Positions 33,169-40,518 of a DNA stretch of 64,000 nt are shown in pieces. A program made the position numbers and the translations under genes. Within the stretch, counting starts at the first letter, position 1, and each line of letters begins with the position of its first letter. The notes under the pieces are model-generated. The model worked only from the letters and a program-made list of their open reading frames with translations. It did no database searches and was not told the DNA's origin. The DNA lies in contig JACKDL010000018.1 in NCBI GenBank assembly GCA_020633555.1, forward strand, positions 83,819 to 147,818, read 5' to 3'. This stretch comes from Myxococcales bacterium. Lineage in GTDB: Bacteria > Myxococcota_A > Bradymonadia > UBA7976 > UBA1532.

Positions 33169-33171
33169 ACC

Positions 33172-33429
33172 ATGGCAGACGATCCCAAGGCCCGTGGTCG
33201 CGCGATCTATGAGGGCGCCCGCTACTCGGCCTCGGGCATCGAGATGGCTCTCTCGGTCCTGGTCGGCTACGGCATCGGCTGGTGGGTGGACGGCAAGTGG
33301 GGCACGGACCCATGGGGGATGGTGATCGGCATCGCCTTCGGCTTCGCTGCCGGCGTGCGGTCGCTGTTGCAGGCCGCCCGCCGCATCGAGCGCGCGAGCG
33401 CTGCCGAGGAGGCCGACCGCGATGAATGA
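33172..33429 (+). CDS. AtpZ/AtpI-family small membrane protein
   Basis: The product has 85 residues with two hydrophobic helices: MALSVLVGYGIGWWVDGKWG, then PWGMVIGIAFGFAAGVRSL. This is the AtpZ-like pattern of the small proteins encoded at the front of ATP synthase operons, implicated in Mg2+ handling or c-ring assembly. It starts 3 bases after hemL and overlaps the next gene by 8 bases. Confidence 0.8.
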   Translation: MADDPKARGRAIYEGARYSASGIEMALSVLVGYGIGWWVDGKWGTDPWGMVIGIAFGFAAGVRSLLQAARRIERASAAEEADRDE

Positions 33430-33826
33430 CAAGACCATCCGCTGGGTGGGCCGCCTGACGCTGGTACTGGGTGCCGCCGGGGCTGCTGGGGCCTGGTTCT
33501 GGCGGGGTTGGCCCGCCGTCGGCGGCGTGGCCGTGGGGGCGCTGCTGTTCTACGGCAACCTGCTGGTGCTGCAGGCGTTGGGGCGCAAACTGCTGCTCGA
33601 AGCCGAGGGCCCGAAGCGGGGCACCGTGGGCCTGATGCTGGTCAAGTTTCTCTTGCTAATCGGCGTCATTTTCGCCATTACGCGCTTCGTCCCGTTGGAC
33701 GTCCTGGCCTTCATGGGCGGGGTGTCTGCCGGGGTGCTGGCCATCTTGCTGGCCAGCTTGATCGGACCGCCTCAGGTCCAGGTCGACGAGGACGGGACTG
33801 GCGGCGGCGCCGCCGGGATGGAGTAG
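33422..33826 (+). CDS. atpI: ATP synthase protein I-like
   Basis: The product has 134 residues with four hydrophobic helices (LTLVLGAAGAAGAWFW, VGGVAVGALLFYGNLLVL, MLVKFLLLIGVIFAI, MGGVSAGVLAILLASL), the layout of AtpI/UncI proteins. These help assemble the c-ring and are not part of the mature enzyme. It overlaps the AtpZ-like gene and precedes atpB by 3 bases. Sequence identity in this family is low, so the call leans on the position. Confidence 0.7.
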   Translation: MNDKTIRWVGRLTLVLGAAGAAGAWFWRGWPAVGGVAVGALLFYGNLLVLQALGRKLLLEAEGPKRGTVGLMLVKFLLLIGVIFAITRFVPLDVLAFMGGVSAGVLAILLASLIGPPQVQVDEDGTGGGAAGME

Positions 33827-33829
33827 TCG

Positions 33830-34615
33830 ATGGGTCCGCACGACACCTGGTTTCACCTGATCCCCGGCGTCCGGAGCGCCGAGCACAGCCTGGCCCACGC
33901 CGTGGGGAACGGCTGGATCGAGGGCTCCGAGACCCACAGCATGGCCCACGTCTTCATGGCGCTGTTCATCCTGGGGCTGCTGACCTTCCTGGCGGTGCGG
34001 TTCAAGGGCGCCATCGCGAACAGCGGTGACAACGGGGTGATTCCGGCGGACACCCTGAACGCGCGGGGCGTCGTCGAGGTGATCACCGACGCCGTGATGG
34101 GCTCGATGGTGCCGGTGATGGGCGAGAAGGCCGCCCGGCAGTTCCTGCCGCTCATCGGCGCCCTGGCCTTCTTCATCCTGTTCTCGAACCTGGCGGGCCT
34201 GGTGCCGGGCTTCCTGCCCAGCACCGACACCTGGAACACGACCATGGCCTGTGGCGCGGTGGTGTTCGTCGCCACCCACGTCTACGGCCTCAAGGTCAAC
34301 GGGATCGAGCACGTCAAGCACCTCATGGGCCCCATCTGGTGGCTGGCCTGGTTGATGCTCCCCATCGAGATCATCAGCCACATCGTGCGTCCGGTGAGCC
34401 TGTCGCTGCGCCTCATGGGCAACATGGTGGGCGACCACAAGGTGCTGGGCATCTTCCTGACCATCATCTCGGTGCCCCTGCTGATCCCCGTGCCCATCAT
34501 GCTGCTCGGCACCATCGTCTGCATCGTGCAGACCCTGGTGTTCTGCCTGTTGAGCATCGTCTACATCGGCATGGCCATCGAGGAGCACCACCACGACGAG
34601 GCCCACGCCCACTGA
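33830..34615 (+). CDS. atpB: F0F1 ATP synthase subunit a
   Basis: The product has 261 residues. The C-terminal half holds the conserved membrane helices with IIEIISHIVRPVSLSLRLMGNMVGDHKVLG, containing the essential stator Arg (in SLSLRLMGNM), then a final helix VCIVQTLVFCLLSIVYIGMAIEE. A His-rich tail (EEHHHDEAHAH) closes the protein. It provides the ion half-channels facing the c-ring. The next F0 gene, atpE, follows after a 234-base gap; subunit b and all F1 genes are absent from the window. Confidence 0.95.
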   Translation: MGPHDTWFHLIPGVRSAEHSLAHAVGNGWIEGSETHSMAHVFMALFILGLLTFLAVRFKGAIANSGDNGVIPADTLNARGVVEVITDAVMGSMVPVMGEKAARQFLPLIGALAFFILFSNLAGLVPGFLPSTDTWNTTMACGAVVFVATHVYGLKVNGIEHVKHLMGPIWWLAWLMLPIEIISHIVRPVSLSLRLMGNMVGDHKVLGIFLTIISVPLLIPVPIMLLGTIVCIVQTLVFCLLSIVYIGMAIEEHHHDEAHAH

Positions 34616-34619
34616 GGGC

Positions 34620-34640
34620 GGGCCCCGCGCGGCGGGTCCC
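34620..34640 (+). promoter_or_regulatory. Hairpin between atpB and atpE (attenuator-like)
   Basis: GGGCCCC (34620-34626) pairs with GGGTCCC (34634-34640) with one internal mismatch. A T-rich stretch (CTCTTTTC then GTTTTC) begins about 13 bases later. This may partly terminate transcription after atpB, with atpE transcribed separately. The stoichiometry of subunit c, needed in many copies, makes this reasonable, but it is inference. Confidence 0.35.
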
Positions 34641-34849
34641 TGAGCGTCTGGCTCTTTTCAGTTCGTTTTCAACACCCGCGCCGGCGAACCCCGGCGCACC
34701 CGTGACTGCCCGACGGCGACCTCGTGGTCCGTTCGGTGGGATGCCGACCTCGATTTGTGGGTTGGTAGAGAGAGAGTAGAGGGAGGGCGGCCCCACGTGG
34801 GGGCGGCTCGAGCTCGACGGACGGCGTCACACAGCAGAAAGAGGGAAGC

Positions 34850-35143
34850 ATGCGCTTCTTCGCCACCATCCTGTTCGTCCTGTTCTTCGCCACCCCCGCC
34901 TTCGCGGCCGGCCCCAACGACGGCATCCTGGCCTTCTCGGCCGCGCTCGCCATCAGCGTCGCCGCCCTGGGTGGCGCGCTGGGCCAGGGCAAGGCCGCCG
35001 CGGCCGCCCTCGAGGGCATCGCCCGCAACCCCGGCGCCCAGAACAAGATCTTCACCCCGATGATCCTGGCCCTGGCCCTCATCGAGTCGCTGGTCATCTA
35101 CGCGCTCATCATCGCGTTCCAGCTCGCCGGCAAGATCGGCTGA
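34850..35143 (+). CDS. atpE: F0F1 ATP synthase subunit c, with signal-like N-terminus
   Basis: The product has 97 residues. An N-terminal hydrophobic stretch ending FAAGPND looks like a cleavable signal peptide, followed by the two-helix c subunit. Helix 1 has GGALGQGKAAA, the loop ARNPGAQNK, and helix 2 LALALIESLVIYALI with the ion-binding Glu. In the alignment Gln (of GQG), Glu, Ser (of ES) and Tyr line up with Gln32, Glu65, Ser66 and Tyr70 of the Na+-binding Ilyobacter c subunit, but Thr67 is Leu. AGAGGGAA is a good ribosome binding site. A strong terminator follows. Confidence 0.95.
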   Translation: MRFFATILFVLFFATPAFAAGPNDGILAFSAALAISVAALGGALGQGKAAAAALEGIARNPGAQNKIFTPMILALALIESLVIYALIIAFQLAGKIG

Positions 35144-35203
35144 TCTGGTTCCGGGGCGGGGCCGCAGGCCACGCCCGCTCGCTCCTTTCCTGGGGCGATG
35201 AAG

Positions 35204-35243
35204 AGGCCGCCGCCCTTCGGGGTTGGCGGCCTTTTTGTTTTTG
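35204..35243 (+). terminator. Rho-independent terminator after atpE
   Basis: AGGCCGCC (35204-35211) pairs with GGCGGCCT (35225-35232) and is followed by TTTT G TTTTT. This is a classic intrinsic terminator 60 bases after the atpE stop. Confidence 0.85.
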
Positions 35244-35320
35244 GGGGTTGGCTTGGCTGCGGTGGGCTGCGGCGGCGGCTCGGAGCGCTGTTGGCCAGGT
35301 GCGCGGTGGTGGTGGGTGTC

Positions 35321-35349
35321 GGGGTGAACCGGCTGGGCCGGTTCACCCC
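35321..35349. repeat. 13-bp perfect inverted repeat with 3-base loop
   Basis: GGGGTGAACCGGC (35321-35333) is followed by TGG and then the exact reverse complement (35337-35349). No T-run follows, so it does not look like a simple terminator. It is the first of three strong hairpins in this intergenic stretch. Confidence 0.85.
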
Positions 35350-35379
35350 TTGGGCTGCGGGTGGCCACTCGGCCGCGGT

Positions 35380-35477
35380 CGGCGGGCAGGCCGGCTCAGG
35401 GGCATATCCTCGGCCCTTGGGCGCGGCCGGGCCGCGTCCAAGGGCCTGCGGGCGCCCCATCGCCGGCCTGCCCGCCG
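35380..35477. repeat. Nested inverted repeats forming a branched or long stem structure
   Basis: A 16-bp perfect inverted repeat (CGGCGGGCAGGCCGGC at 35380-35395 and its complement at 35462-35477) encloses a second stem: 35412-35427 pairs with 35431-35446 over 16 positions (one G-T pair) around a 3-base loop. Between them GGGGC (35399-35403) can also pair with GCCCC (35454-35458). The nesting suggests a stable folded RNA or a cruciform-type DNA element. Confidence 0.8.
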
Positions 35478-35621
35478 CCCGCTGCGTGGTGGCCGTTTGA
35501 GGGGTGGGAGAGTTTGGGACGTGAGGTTGTTGGCGTCTCGGCGGTGGCGGCCGTCAGCGGTCGCAGCCGTGCGGGGCGACGCGAGTAGCCCGGGGCGGTG
35601 GGGTCGGGCATCCTGCGGGGC

Positions 35622-37106
35622 ATGACCCTTGGGATCCGCGGCACCCTGATCGTTGGCCTGGCTGGGCTGCTGTTTGCGGCCGGCGCCATCGCGGCGTGGG
35701 TGGTGATCACGCTCACGGCCGACGAGACGCTGAAGCAGGTGGAGCGGCAGCTCGAGCGGCGGGCCGACGACCTGGCGGCGCTGGCCCAGGGGCAGACCGG
35801 CGCGGCGGCGCTGGGGCAGTGGCTGGAGGCGCAGCGGGACGCCGAGTTGGTTCAGGCGGCGGTCTTCGACGGCAGCTTGCAGCCCGTGGCGGGTCAAGGG
35901 CGGGCTTCCGAGATCGCGGGTGTGGGGGACGCGCTGCAGGGCAAGCCGGGGCCTGGGCTGCGGGTGCTGCGCGAGGACGAGCACCCGCGGGGGGCTGGGC
36001 TGGACTACCGGGTGGCGCGGCGGATCACCTGGCAGGGGGGGCGGGCGGCGCTGGGTCTGGTCTTCAGCCTGGATCCGGTGCGGCGCGGGGTGGCTGACCG
36101 GCAGGCCCTGGTGCTGTGGTCGCTGGCCTTCGATGTGCTGGCGTTGCTGCTGTTCGGCGTCTACCTGGCCACGCGCACGCTGGTGCGGCCCGTGCAGGCT
36201 CTGACGGCGGCCACGCAGGCCATCGCCGCAGGGCAGGGGGGGGCCGAAAGGGTGCCCAGCCTGGCGGGCCCCAAGGAGTTGCAAGGGCTGGCCGACGCGT
36301 TCCGGATCATGATCGAGCGGCTGGCGGCCCAGCGTGCGGAGCTGCAGGCCACCATCGGCGCGCTCGAGGCCGCACGGGATGACCTGGTGCGCAGCGAGAA
36401 GCTGGCGACGGTGGGCCGCCTGGCGGCCGGGGTGGCGCACGAGGTGGGCAACCCGCTGTCGGCCGTCGTGGGCTACCTGGACTACCTGCAGGCGGGGAAG
36501 GGCAGCGAGGAGTTGCGCGCCGAGCTGTTCCAGCGGACGCGGAAGGAACTGGAGCGGATCCGCACCACGGTGCGGCTGCTGCTGGACTTCTCGCGGCCCG
36601 CGCCCGACCAGCCCGTGGCCGTCCGGCTGCAGGAGGTGGTGCGCTCGGCGGCAGAGCTGTCGGGCTACCACGAGGCGCTGCGGCACGTGACCATCGAGGT
36701 CCAGGGCGACGCGCCGCCCGTACAGGCGGATCCGGCGCGGCTGCGGCAGGTCTTCGTGAACCTGCTGCTGAACGCGGGCCAGGCCCAGGGCGGGCAGGGC
36801 ACCGTCCACGTGGCGCTGGGCGCCGCGGAAGGCCAAGTCTGGGCCCGGGTCGTCGATCAGGGGCCTGGGGTGCCGGCCGCGGTGGCCGCCGAGCTGTTCG
36901 AGCCGTTCTTCACCACCCGCGAACAGGGCACGGGGCTCGGCCTGGCCATCAGCCTGCGCATCGTGGAGGCGGCGGGCGGCACGCTGCGGCTCTTGCCCTC
37001 GGGCGAGGGGCAGGGGGCGGTGTTCGAGGTGCGGCTACCGGGCGCACCGGCCGAGCGCTCAGAACAGGACGGGGCGCCCGGTGAGCTGCCCGACGAGGGC
37101 GTATAG
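35622..37106 (+). CDS. Sensor histidine kinase, NtrB-like
   Basis: The product has 494 residues. A first membrane helix (residues ~7-30), an extracytoplasmic region, a second helix near 160-180 and HAMP (LVRPVQALTAATQAIAAG) precede a kinase core. The core has the H-box VAHEVGNPLSAVVGYLDYL (His near 273), N-box FVNLLLNAGQAQ, G1 DQGPGVPA, F-box FEPFFTT and G2 GTGLGLAIS. All motifs are intact. No response regulator is adjacent. The ATG at 35622 was chosen because it starts just before the hydrophobic helix. Its last 48 bases overlap, on opposite strands, the end of the prepilin peptidase gene. Confidence 0.9.
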   Translation: MTLGIRGTLIVGLAGLLFAAGAIAAWVVITLTADETLKQVERQLERRADDLAALAQGQTGAAALGQWLEAQRDAELVQAAVFDGSLQPVAGQGRASEIAGVGDALQGKPGPGLRVLREDEHPRGAGLDYRVARRITWQGGRAALGLVFSLDPVRRGVADRQALVLWSLAFDVLALLLFGVYLATRTLVRPVQALTAATQAIAAGQGGAERVPSLAGPKELQGLADAFRIMIERLAAQRAELQATIGALEAARDDLVRSEKLATVGRLAAGVAHEVGNPLSAVVGYLDYLQAGKGSEELRAELFQRTRKELERIRTTVRLLLDFSRPAPDQPVAVRLQEVVRSAAELSGYHEALRHVTIEVQGDAPPVQADPARLRQVFVNLLLNAGQAQGGQGTVHVALGAAEGQVWARVVDQGPGVPAAVAAELFEPFFTTREQGTGLGLAISLRIVEAAGGTLRLLPSGEGQGAVFEVRLPGAPAERSEQDGAPGELPDEGV

Positions 37107-37973
37107 CCACTCGGTGCCGAAGAACAGGGCCTCCAACGCGCCCAGGGCCAGGAAGGGCCCGAAGGGGATGGCCGTGCGCACGGGCTGGTCGGCGTACAGG
37201 TCGCTCTCGCCGAAGCGCTCATCCAGCTCGGTGGTGGTCATCACGAAGATGGACTTGCCCGTGGTGAGCAGCGCCAGCCGGTCCAGGGCGGTGGCCAGCA
37301 GGGCCTGCGCCGCGCCCGTGAGCAGCACGAAGGGCAGGGCCTGCCAGCCCAGGAAGGCGCCGATGGCGGCCAGCAGCTTGGCGTCGCCCAGGCCCATGGC
37401 CTCGCGGCGGTAGATGGCCCAGCCGATGGCCCACACCAGCAGGATGAAGCCGCCGCCCGCCACCGCGCCGATGACGCTGGAGACGCCGTGCACGCTGGGC
37501 AGCGCCACGCCGCCCACCACGCCAATGCCGATCAGCGGGTAGGTGATCTCGTCCGGCAGCCAGGTGTGCTCCAGGTCGATGAAAGTGAGCACGATGAGCC
37601 CGTAGACCAGCGGGTTCAGCCAGAGCCAGGTCAGCCCGCCCACGATGAAGGTCTGGTAGTCCAGGGGCATGACCGCGGCGTTCCACACCGCCAGGATCAT
37701 CAGGCCGCTGGCGAGCTCGATCAGCATGTAGCGGGGGCTGTAGCCGGCCTTGCACGCCCGGCAGCGGCCGCGGAGCACCAGGTAGCTGACGATGGGCAGG
37801 TTGTCGTACCAGCGCACCGGGGCGCCGCAGGCGCCGCAGCGGGAGCCGGGGCGCACGAGCGACAGGCCGAAGGGCATGCGGTAGATGGCCACGTTCAGGA
37901 AGCTGCCGAAGACGGCGCCCCACCAGAACGCGAAGGCCTGAAAGGCCAGGGCCAGCCAGGCCATCTTGTCCAT
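37059..37973 (-). CDS. pilD: Prepilin peptidase (type IV leader peptidase)
   Basis: The product has 304 residues. It is a polytopic membrane protein with the zinc motifs CGACG and CRACK in the N-terminal cytoplasmic loop, FGSFLNVAIYRMP, and the catalytic aspartates in LTFIDLEHTWLPDEIT and GLGDAKLLAA. It cleaves and N-methylates type IV prepilins and related pseudopilins. A C-terminal extension of about 60 residues, with TTTELDERFGESDLYADQP, follows the usual fold. It starts one base after the GT39 gene ends. PilT is encoded 20 kb away. Confidence 0.93.
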   Translation of the reverse strand: MDKMAWLALAFQAFAFWWGAVFGSFLNVAIYRMPFGLSLVRPGSRCGACGAPVRWYDNLPIVSYLVLRGRCRACKAGYSPRYMLIELASGLMILAVWNAAVMPLDYQTFIVGGLTWLWLNPLVYGLIVLTFIDLEHTWLPDEITYPLIGIGVVGGVALPSVHGVSSVIGAVAGGGFILLVWAIGWAIYRREAMGLGDAKLLAAIGAFLGWQALPFVLLTGAAQALLATALDRLALLTTGKSIFVMTTTELDERFGESDLYADQPVRTAIPFGPFLALGALEALFFGTEWLYALVGQLTGRPVLF

Positions 37974-37974
37974 C

Positions 37975-40428
37975 TCAGCGCACCTTCACCTTGCCGACCT
38001 TGGCGCGGTTCTCCTTGTCCTGGTCGCCCTTGCTGATCTTCATGCGCGTGTTGCCGCGGTACAGGCCCAGGTAGAAGGTGTACCAGCCGCTGGTGATGGT
38101 GCGCTTCACCACCACCTGGTGCTCGTCGTGGATGATGTCGCCGGGGGCCCAGTCGCTGGTGCCGTACAGGCCCTCGACGGGGTCGTGGTCGCCGTGGATG
38201 CGCTGGCCCGGCGCGTCGATGTGCACGAAGACCTTCCAGTCGCCGCTGATGGGCTTCAGCGCCTTCCAGTAAAGGTGGATCGACGCGGGCGAGCCGGGCC
38301 GCGGCTGGGCCGGGTCCATGCGCCAGCCCACGAGCTGGATCTGATCTTCGAAGACGTGGTCGGTGTGCTGGGTGCCCGGCGGCAGCTCCTTCACCAGGGC
38401 CCGCTTGATGGGGTTGCGGTCCTCCTCACCCGCCGCGAGCTGGTTCGACACCAGCAGGAACCGCTGGCTGCGGTCGTCCAGCACCGGCAAGGTGCGGTCG
38501 GTGGCCTTGCGGAACTCCCCGTTGATGCGGGCGAGCTGCTTGCGGGGCACGATGGCGAAGAAGCGGCCGTCCTCCTTCGACTTGTCGGCGAAGGCCTTGC
38601 GATCCAGCACCTCGCGGCCCTTGGCGTAGAAGCTCTCCTGGTCGCCAGCCACCTTGTATGCGAACAGAGGCTCGTCGCCCTTGGCGTGGGCCTCGTAGGC
38701 CTCGACCAGGCCCTTCTGGCTGAAGTTGCGGGTCATCATGGGGGCTGCGACCCCGTTCAAAAAGCCGCCCCAGGCCGCCACAAGGCCCACCAGCAGGCTG
38801 ACCCGGCCCCGGCGGGTGTCGAGCAGGCCCACCAGGCGCTCGGTCCAGCGGTCGAGCTGCCCGTTGGCGTCGCCGGCGAGGCGCCGCCGGCGCAGGTTCC
38901 ACACCCCCCACACCGCAAGGTGGATGGCCACCAGCAGCACCAGGGCGATGAGGAAGATGCGCGCGTCGGGCAGCATGCGGCCCCAGAAGCGCTGGGCCAC
39001 CAGCCGTTCCAGCCAGTCGGGCTTGCGCAGGAGCACCGCCGCGGCGCCGCCCAGGCCCGCCAGCAGGCTCACCCAGGTGCGCGAGGGCTCCAGGGTGAAC
39101 AGCCGGATGGGGGTGGTGGGGTAGAACAGCCAGCGCACGGCGGGGCGGACCCAGCGCACCAGGCCGCCCTGGAAGAGGATCAGCACCCCCAGCAGCCCCA
39201 TGTTGAGCACGCGGGCGATGGGCCAGCCCGGCAGCTTGGCCGGGAAGGCGTCCACCTCCTCGCCCACCAGCAGATCGGCCAGGGCGCGGGTCTCGTGCTT
39301 CAGGTTGCTGTCGAGCAGGGCCAGGGTGATCACCGCCACCAGCGCCAGCAGCGGCTGGGGTGGCTCACGCAGGGCGCGGGCGAAGTAGATGCCCACCGCC
39401 ACGGCCACGGCGGGCGTCGCCATGAAGGCGCCCCACTGCCCGAAGCCCTGCCCCAGGGCGGGGGCCATGAAGCCGACGGCGAACAGGGTGGCCAGCACGG
39501 GCGCCGCGGGGGCCGCCTGGGGGGCTTCGCCGGGCACCTGCGGCCGCCACAGCAGGTCGGCCAGGGCCAGCGGGAAGAACGCGCCCAGGGGGAACAGGCC
39601 GAAGCCGAGCTGGTGGACGAACGCGTTGAAGAAGGGCCGCTTCGCCGCCTGCGCGGCCTCGAGGCCATCGGCCCACAGCAGCAGGGCGCGCCAGTCACCG
39701 TCCTCGGGCAGGTGAGCCAGGGACCGCCACCAGCCCAAGGCCACCAACACGGCGGCCAGGCCGACCGCGGCGGGTGGACACACCACCCGCCAGTCCTCGT
39801 CCCGCTGCCGCTTGGCCAGGGCCGCCGCCACGGCCGCTGCGCCCGTGACCGCCAGCCCCGGCAGCCCCTCGATCAGCCCGCTGGCCGCGACGCCCAGCCA
39901 GGCGCCCCAGCGCCAGGCCGGCCCCGCCTGCGTCCGTGTGGCCAGGCCCACGAAGGCCAGGCCCGTGAGCCCCACGACCCCCAGACCCACGCCCCCGCCC
40001 AGCAGCAGCCGGCTGTGGAAGACGAACAGGGGCATGGCCAGCAGCGCCAGCGCACTCAGCCAGCCGGCCAGCCGGCCGAACAGCGGACGGACCACCCGAA
40101 AGGCCAACAGGACCGTCAACAGGCCCAGCAGGATGCCCGGCAGGCGAAGCCCCAGCTCGGTGACCCCGAACACGGCCGTGGAGGCCATCACCGGCCACCA
40201 CCCGAAGGCCAGCTCGGGCACGTACATGCCGCCTCGAGGGCCCGGGCGCTCCACGGTCAGCCAGTAGCCGGCCTCGCGCATGTGCTCGACCACCTGGGCG
40301 CGATCGGCCTCCCACGGCTCCCAGATGCCGGTCCACGGGGTCAGCAGCCCCAGGGCCAGCAGGGCCAGCAGCCCCACGCCGATCAGGTCGCGGCGGGCGG
40401 TGGCGGCGTCCGGGGCGGGCTGAGTCAT
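37975..40428 (-). CDS. GT39/ArnT-like membrane glycosyltransferase
   Basis: The product has 817 residues. The N-terminal half has a dozen hydrophobic helices and the first-loop signature IWEPWEADRAQ, with the acidic pair expected for ArnT/PMT (GT-C) enzymes that use polyprenyl-phosphate sugars in the periplasm. The C-terminal ~250 residues are mostly soluble with beta-like segments (IQLVGWRMDP, SIHLYWKALKPISGDWKVFVHIDAPGQ, GWYTFYLGLYRG), a jelly-roll-type domain as in several large GT39 proteins. The acceptor could be lipid A, protein or glycan; the sequence does not tell. It is co-directional and one base from pilD, perhaps modifying pilins, though this is only positional. Confidence 0.85.
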   Translation of the reverse strand: MTQPAPDAATARRDLIGVGLLALLALGLLTPWTGIWEPWEADRAQVVEHMREAGYWLTVERPGPRGGMYVPELAFGWWPVMASTAVFGVTELGLRLPGILLGLLTVLLAFRVVRPLFGRLAGWLSALALLAMPLFVFHSRLLLGGGVGLGVVGLTGLAFVGLATRTQAGPAWRWGAWLGVAASGLIEGLPGLAVTGAAAVAAALAKRQRDEDWRVVCPPAAVGLAAVLVALGWWRSLAHLPEDGDWRALLLWADGLEAAQAAKRPFFNAFVHQLGFGLFPLGAFFPLALADLLWRPQVPGEAPQAAPAAPVLATLFAVGFMAPALGQGFGQWGAFMATPAVAVAVGIYFARALREPPQPLLALVAVITLALLDSNLKHETRALADLLVGEEVDAFPAKLPGWPIARVLNMGLLGVLILFQGGLVRWVRPAVRWLFYPTTPIRLFTLEPSRTWVSLLAGLGGAAAVLLRKPDWLERLVAQRFWGRMLPDARIFLIALVLLVAIHLAVWGVWNLRRRRLAGDANGQLDRWTERLVGLLDTRRGRVSLLVGLVAAWGGFLNGVAAPMMTRNFSQKGLVEAYEAHAKGDEPLFAYKVAGDQESFYAKGREVLDRKAFADKSKEDGRFFAIVPRKQLARINGEFRKATDRTLPVLDDRSQRFLLVSNQLAAGEEDRNPIKRALVKELPPGTQHTDHVFEDQIQLVGWRMDPAQPRPGSPASIHLYWKALKPISGDWKVFVHIDAPGQRIHGDHDPVEGLYGTSDWAPGDIIHDEHQVVVKRTITSGWYTFYLGLYRGNTRMKISKGDQDKENRAKVGKVKVR

Positions 40429-40518
40429 CGGCGTCCTCGCGGGGTGTGGGCGGCGCGCAGGGTAGCCAGCCGCGGGGCAGCGCGCCAGCCGGTCGGCGGG
40501 CAGGTCAGGGTCAGCGGG

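Larger units (their letters stand above)
35244..35621. other. Structured intergenic stretch, no protein gene seen
   Basis: Apart from the two inverted-repeat entries inside it, this 378-base stretch has no credible coding frame: candidates are Pro/Arg/Gly-rich and antisense to each other. It lies after the atpE terminator and before a histidine kinase gene. It could hold a small RNA or the kinase gene's 5' leader. Confidence 0.5.

Noticed and set aside
34658..35368. A 236-codon minus-strand frame covering the atpE region
   Set aside because: It is antisense to atpE and the gaps beside it, and is Pro/Arg/Glu-rich without any domain.
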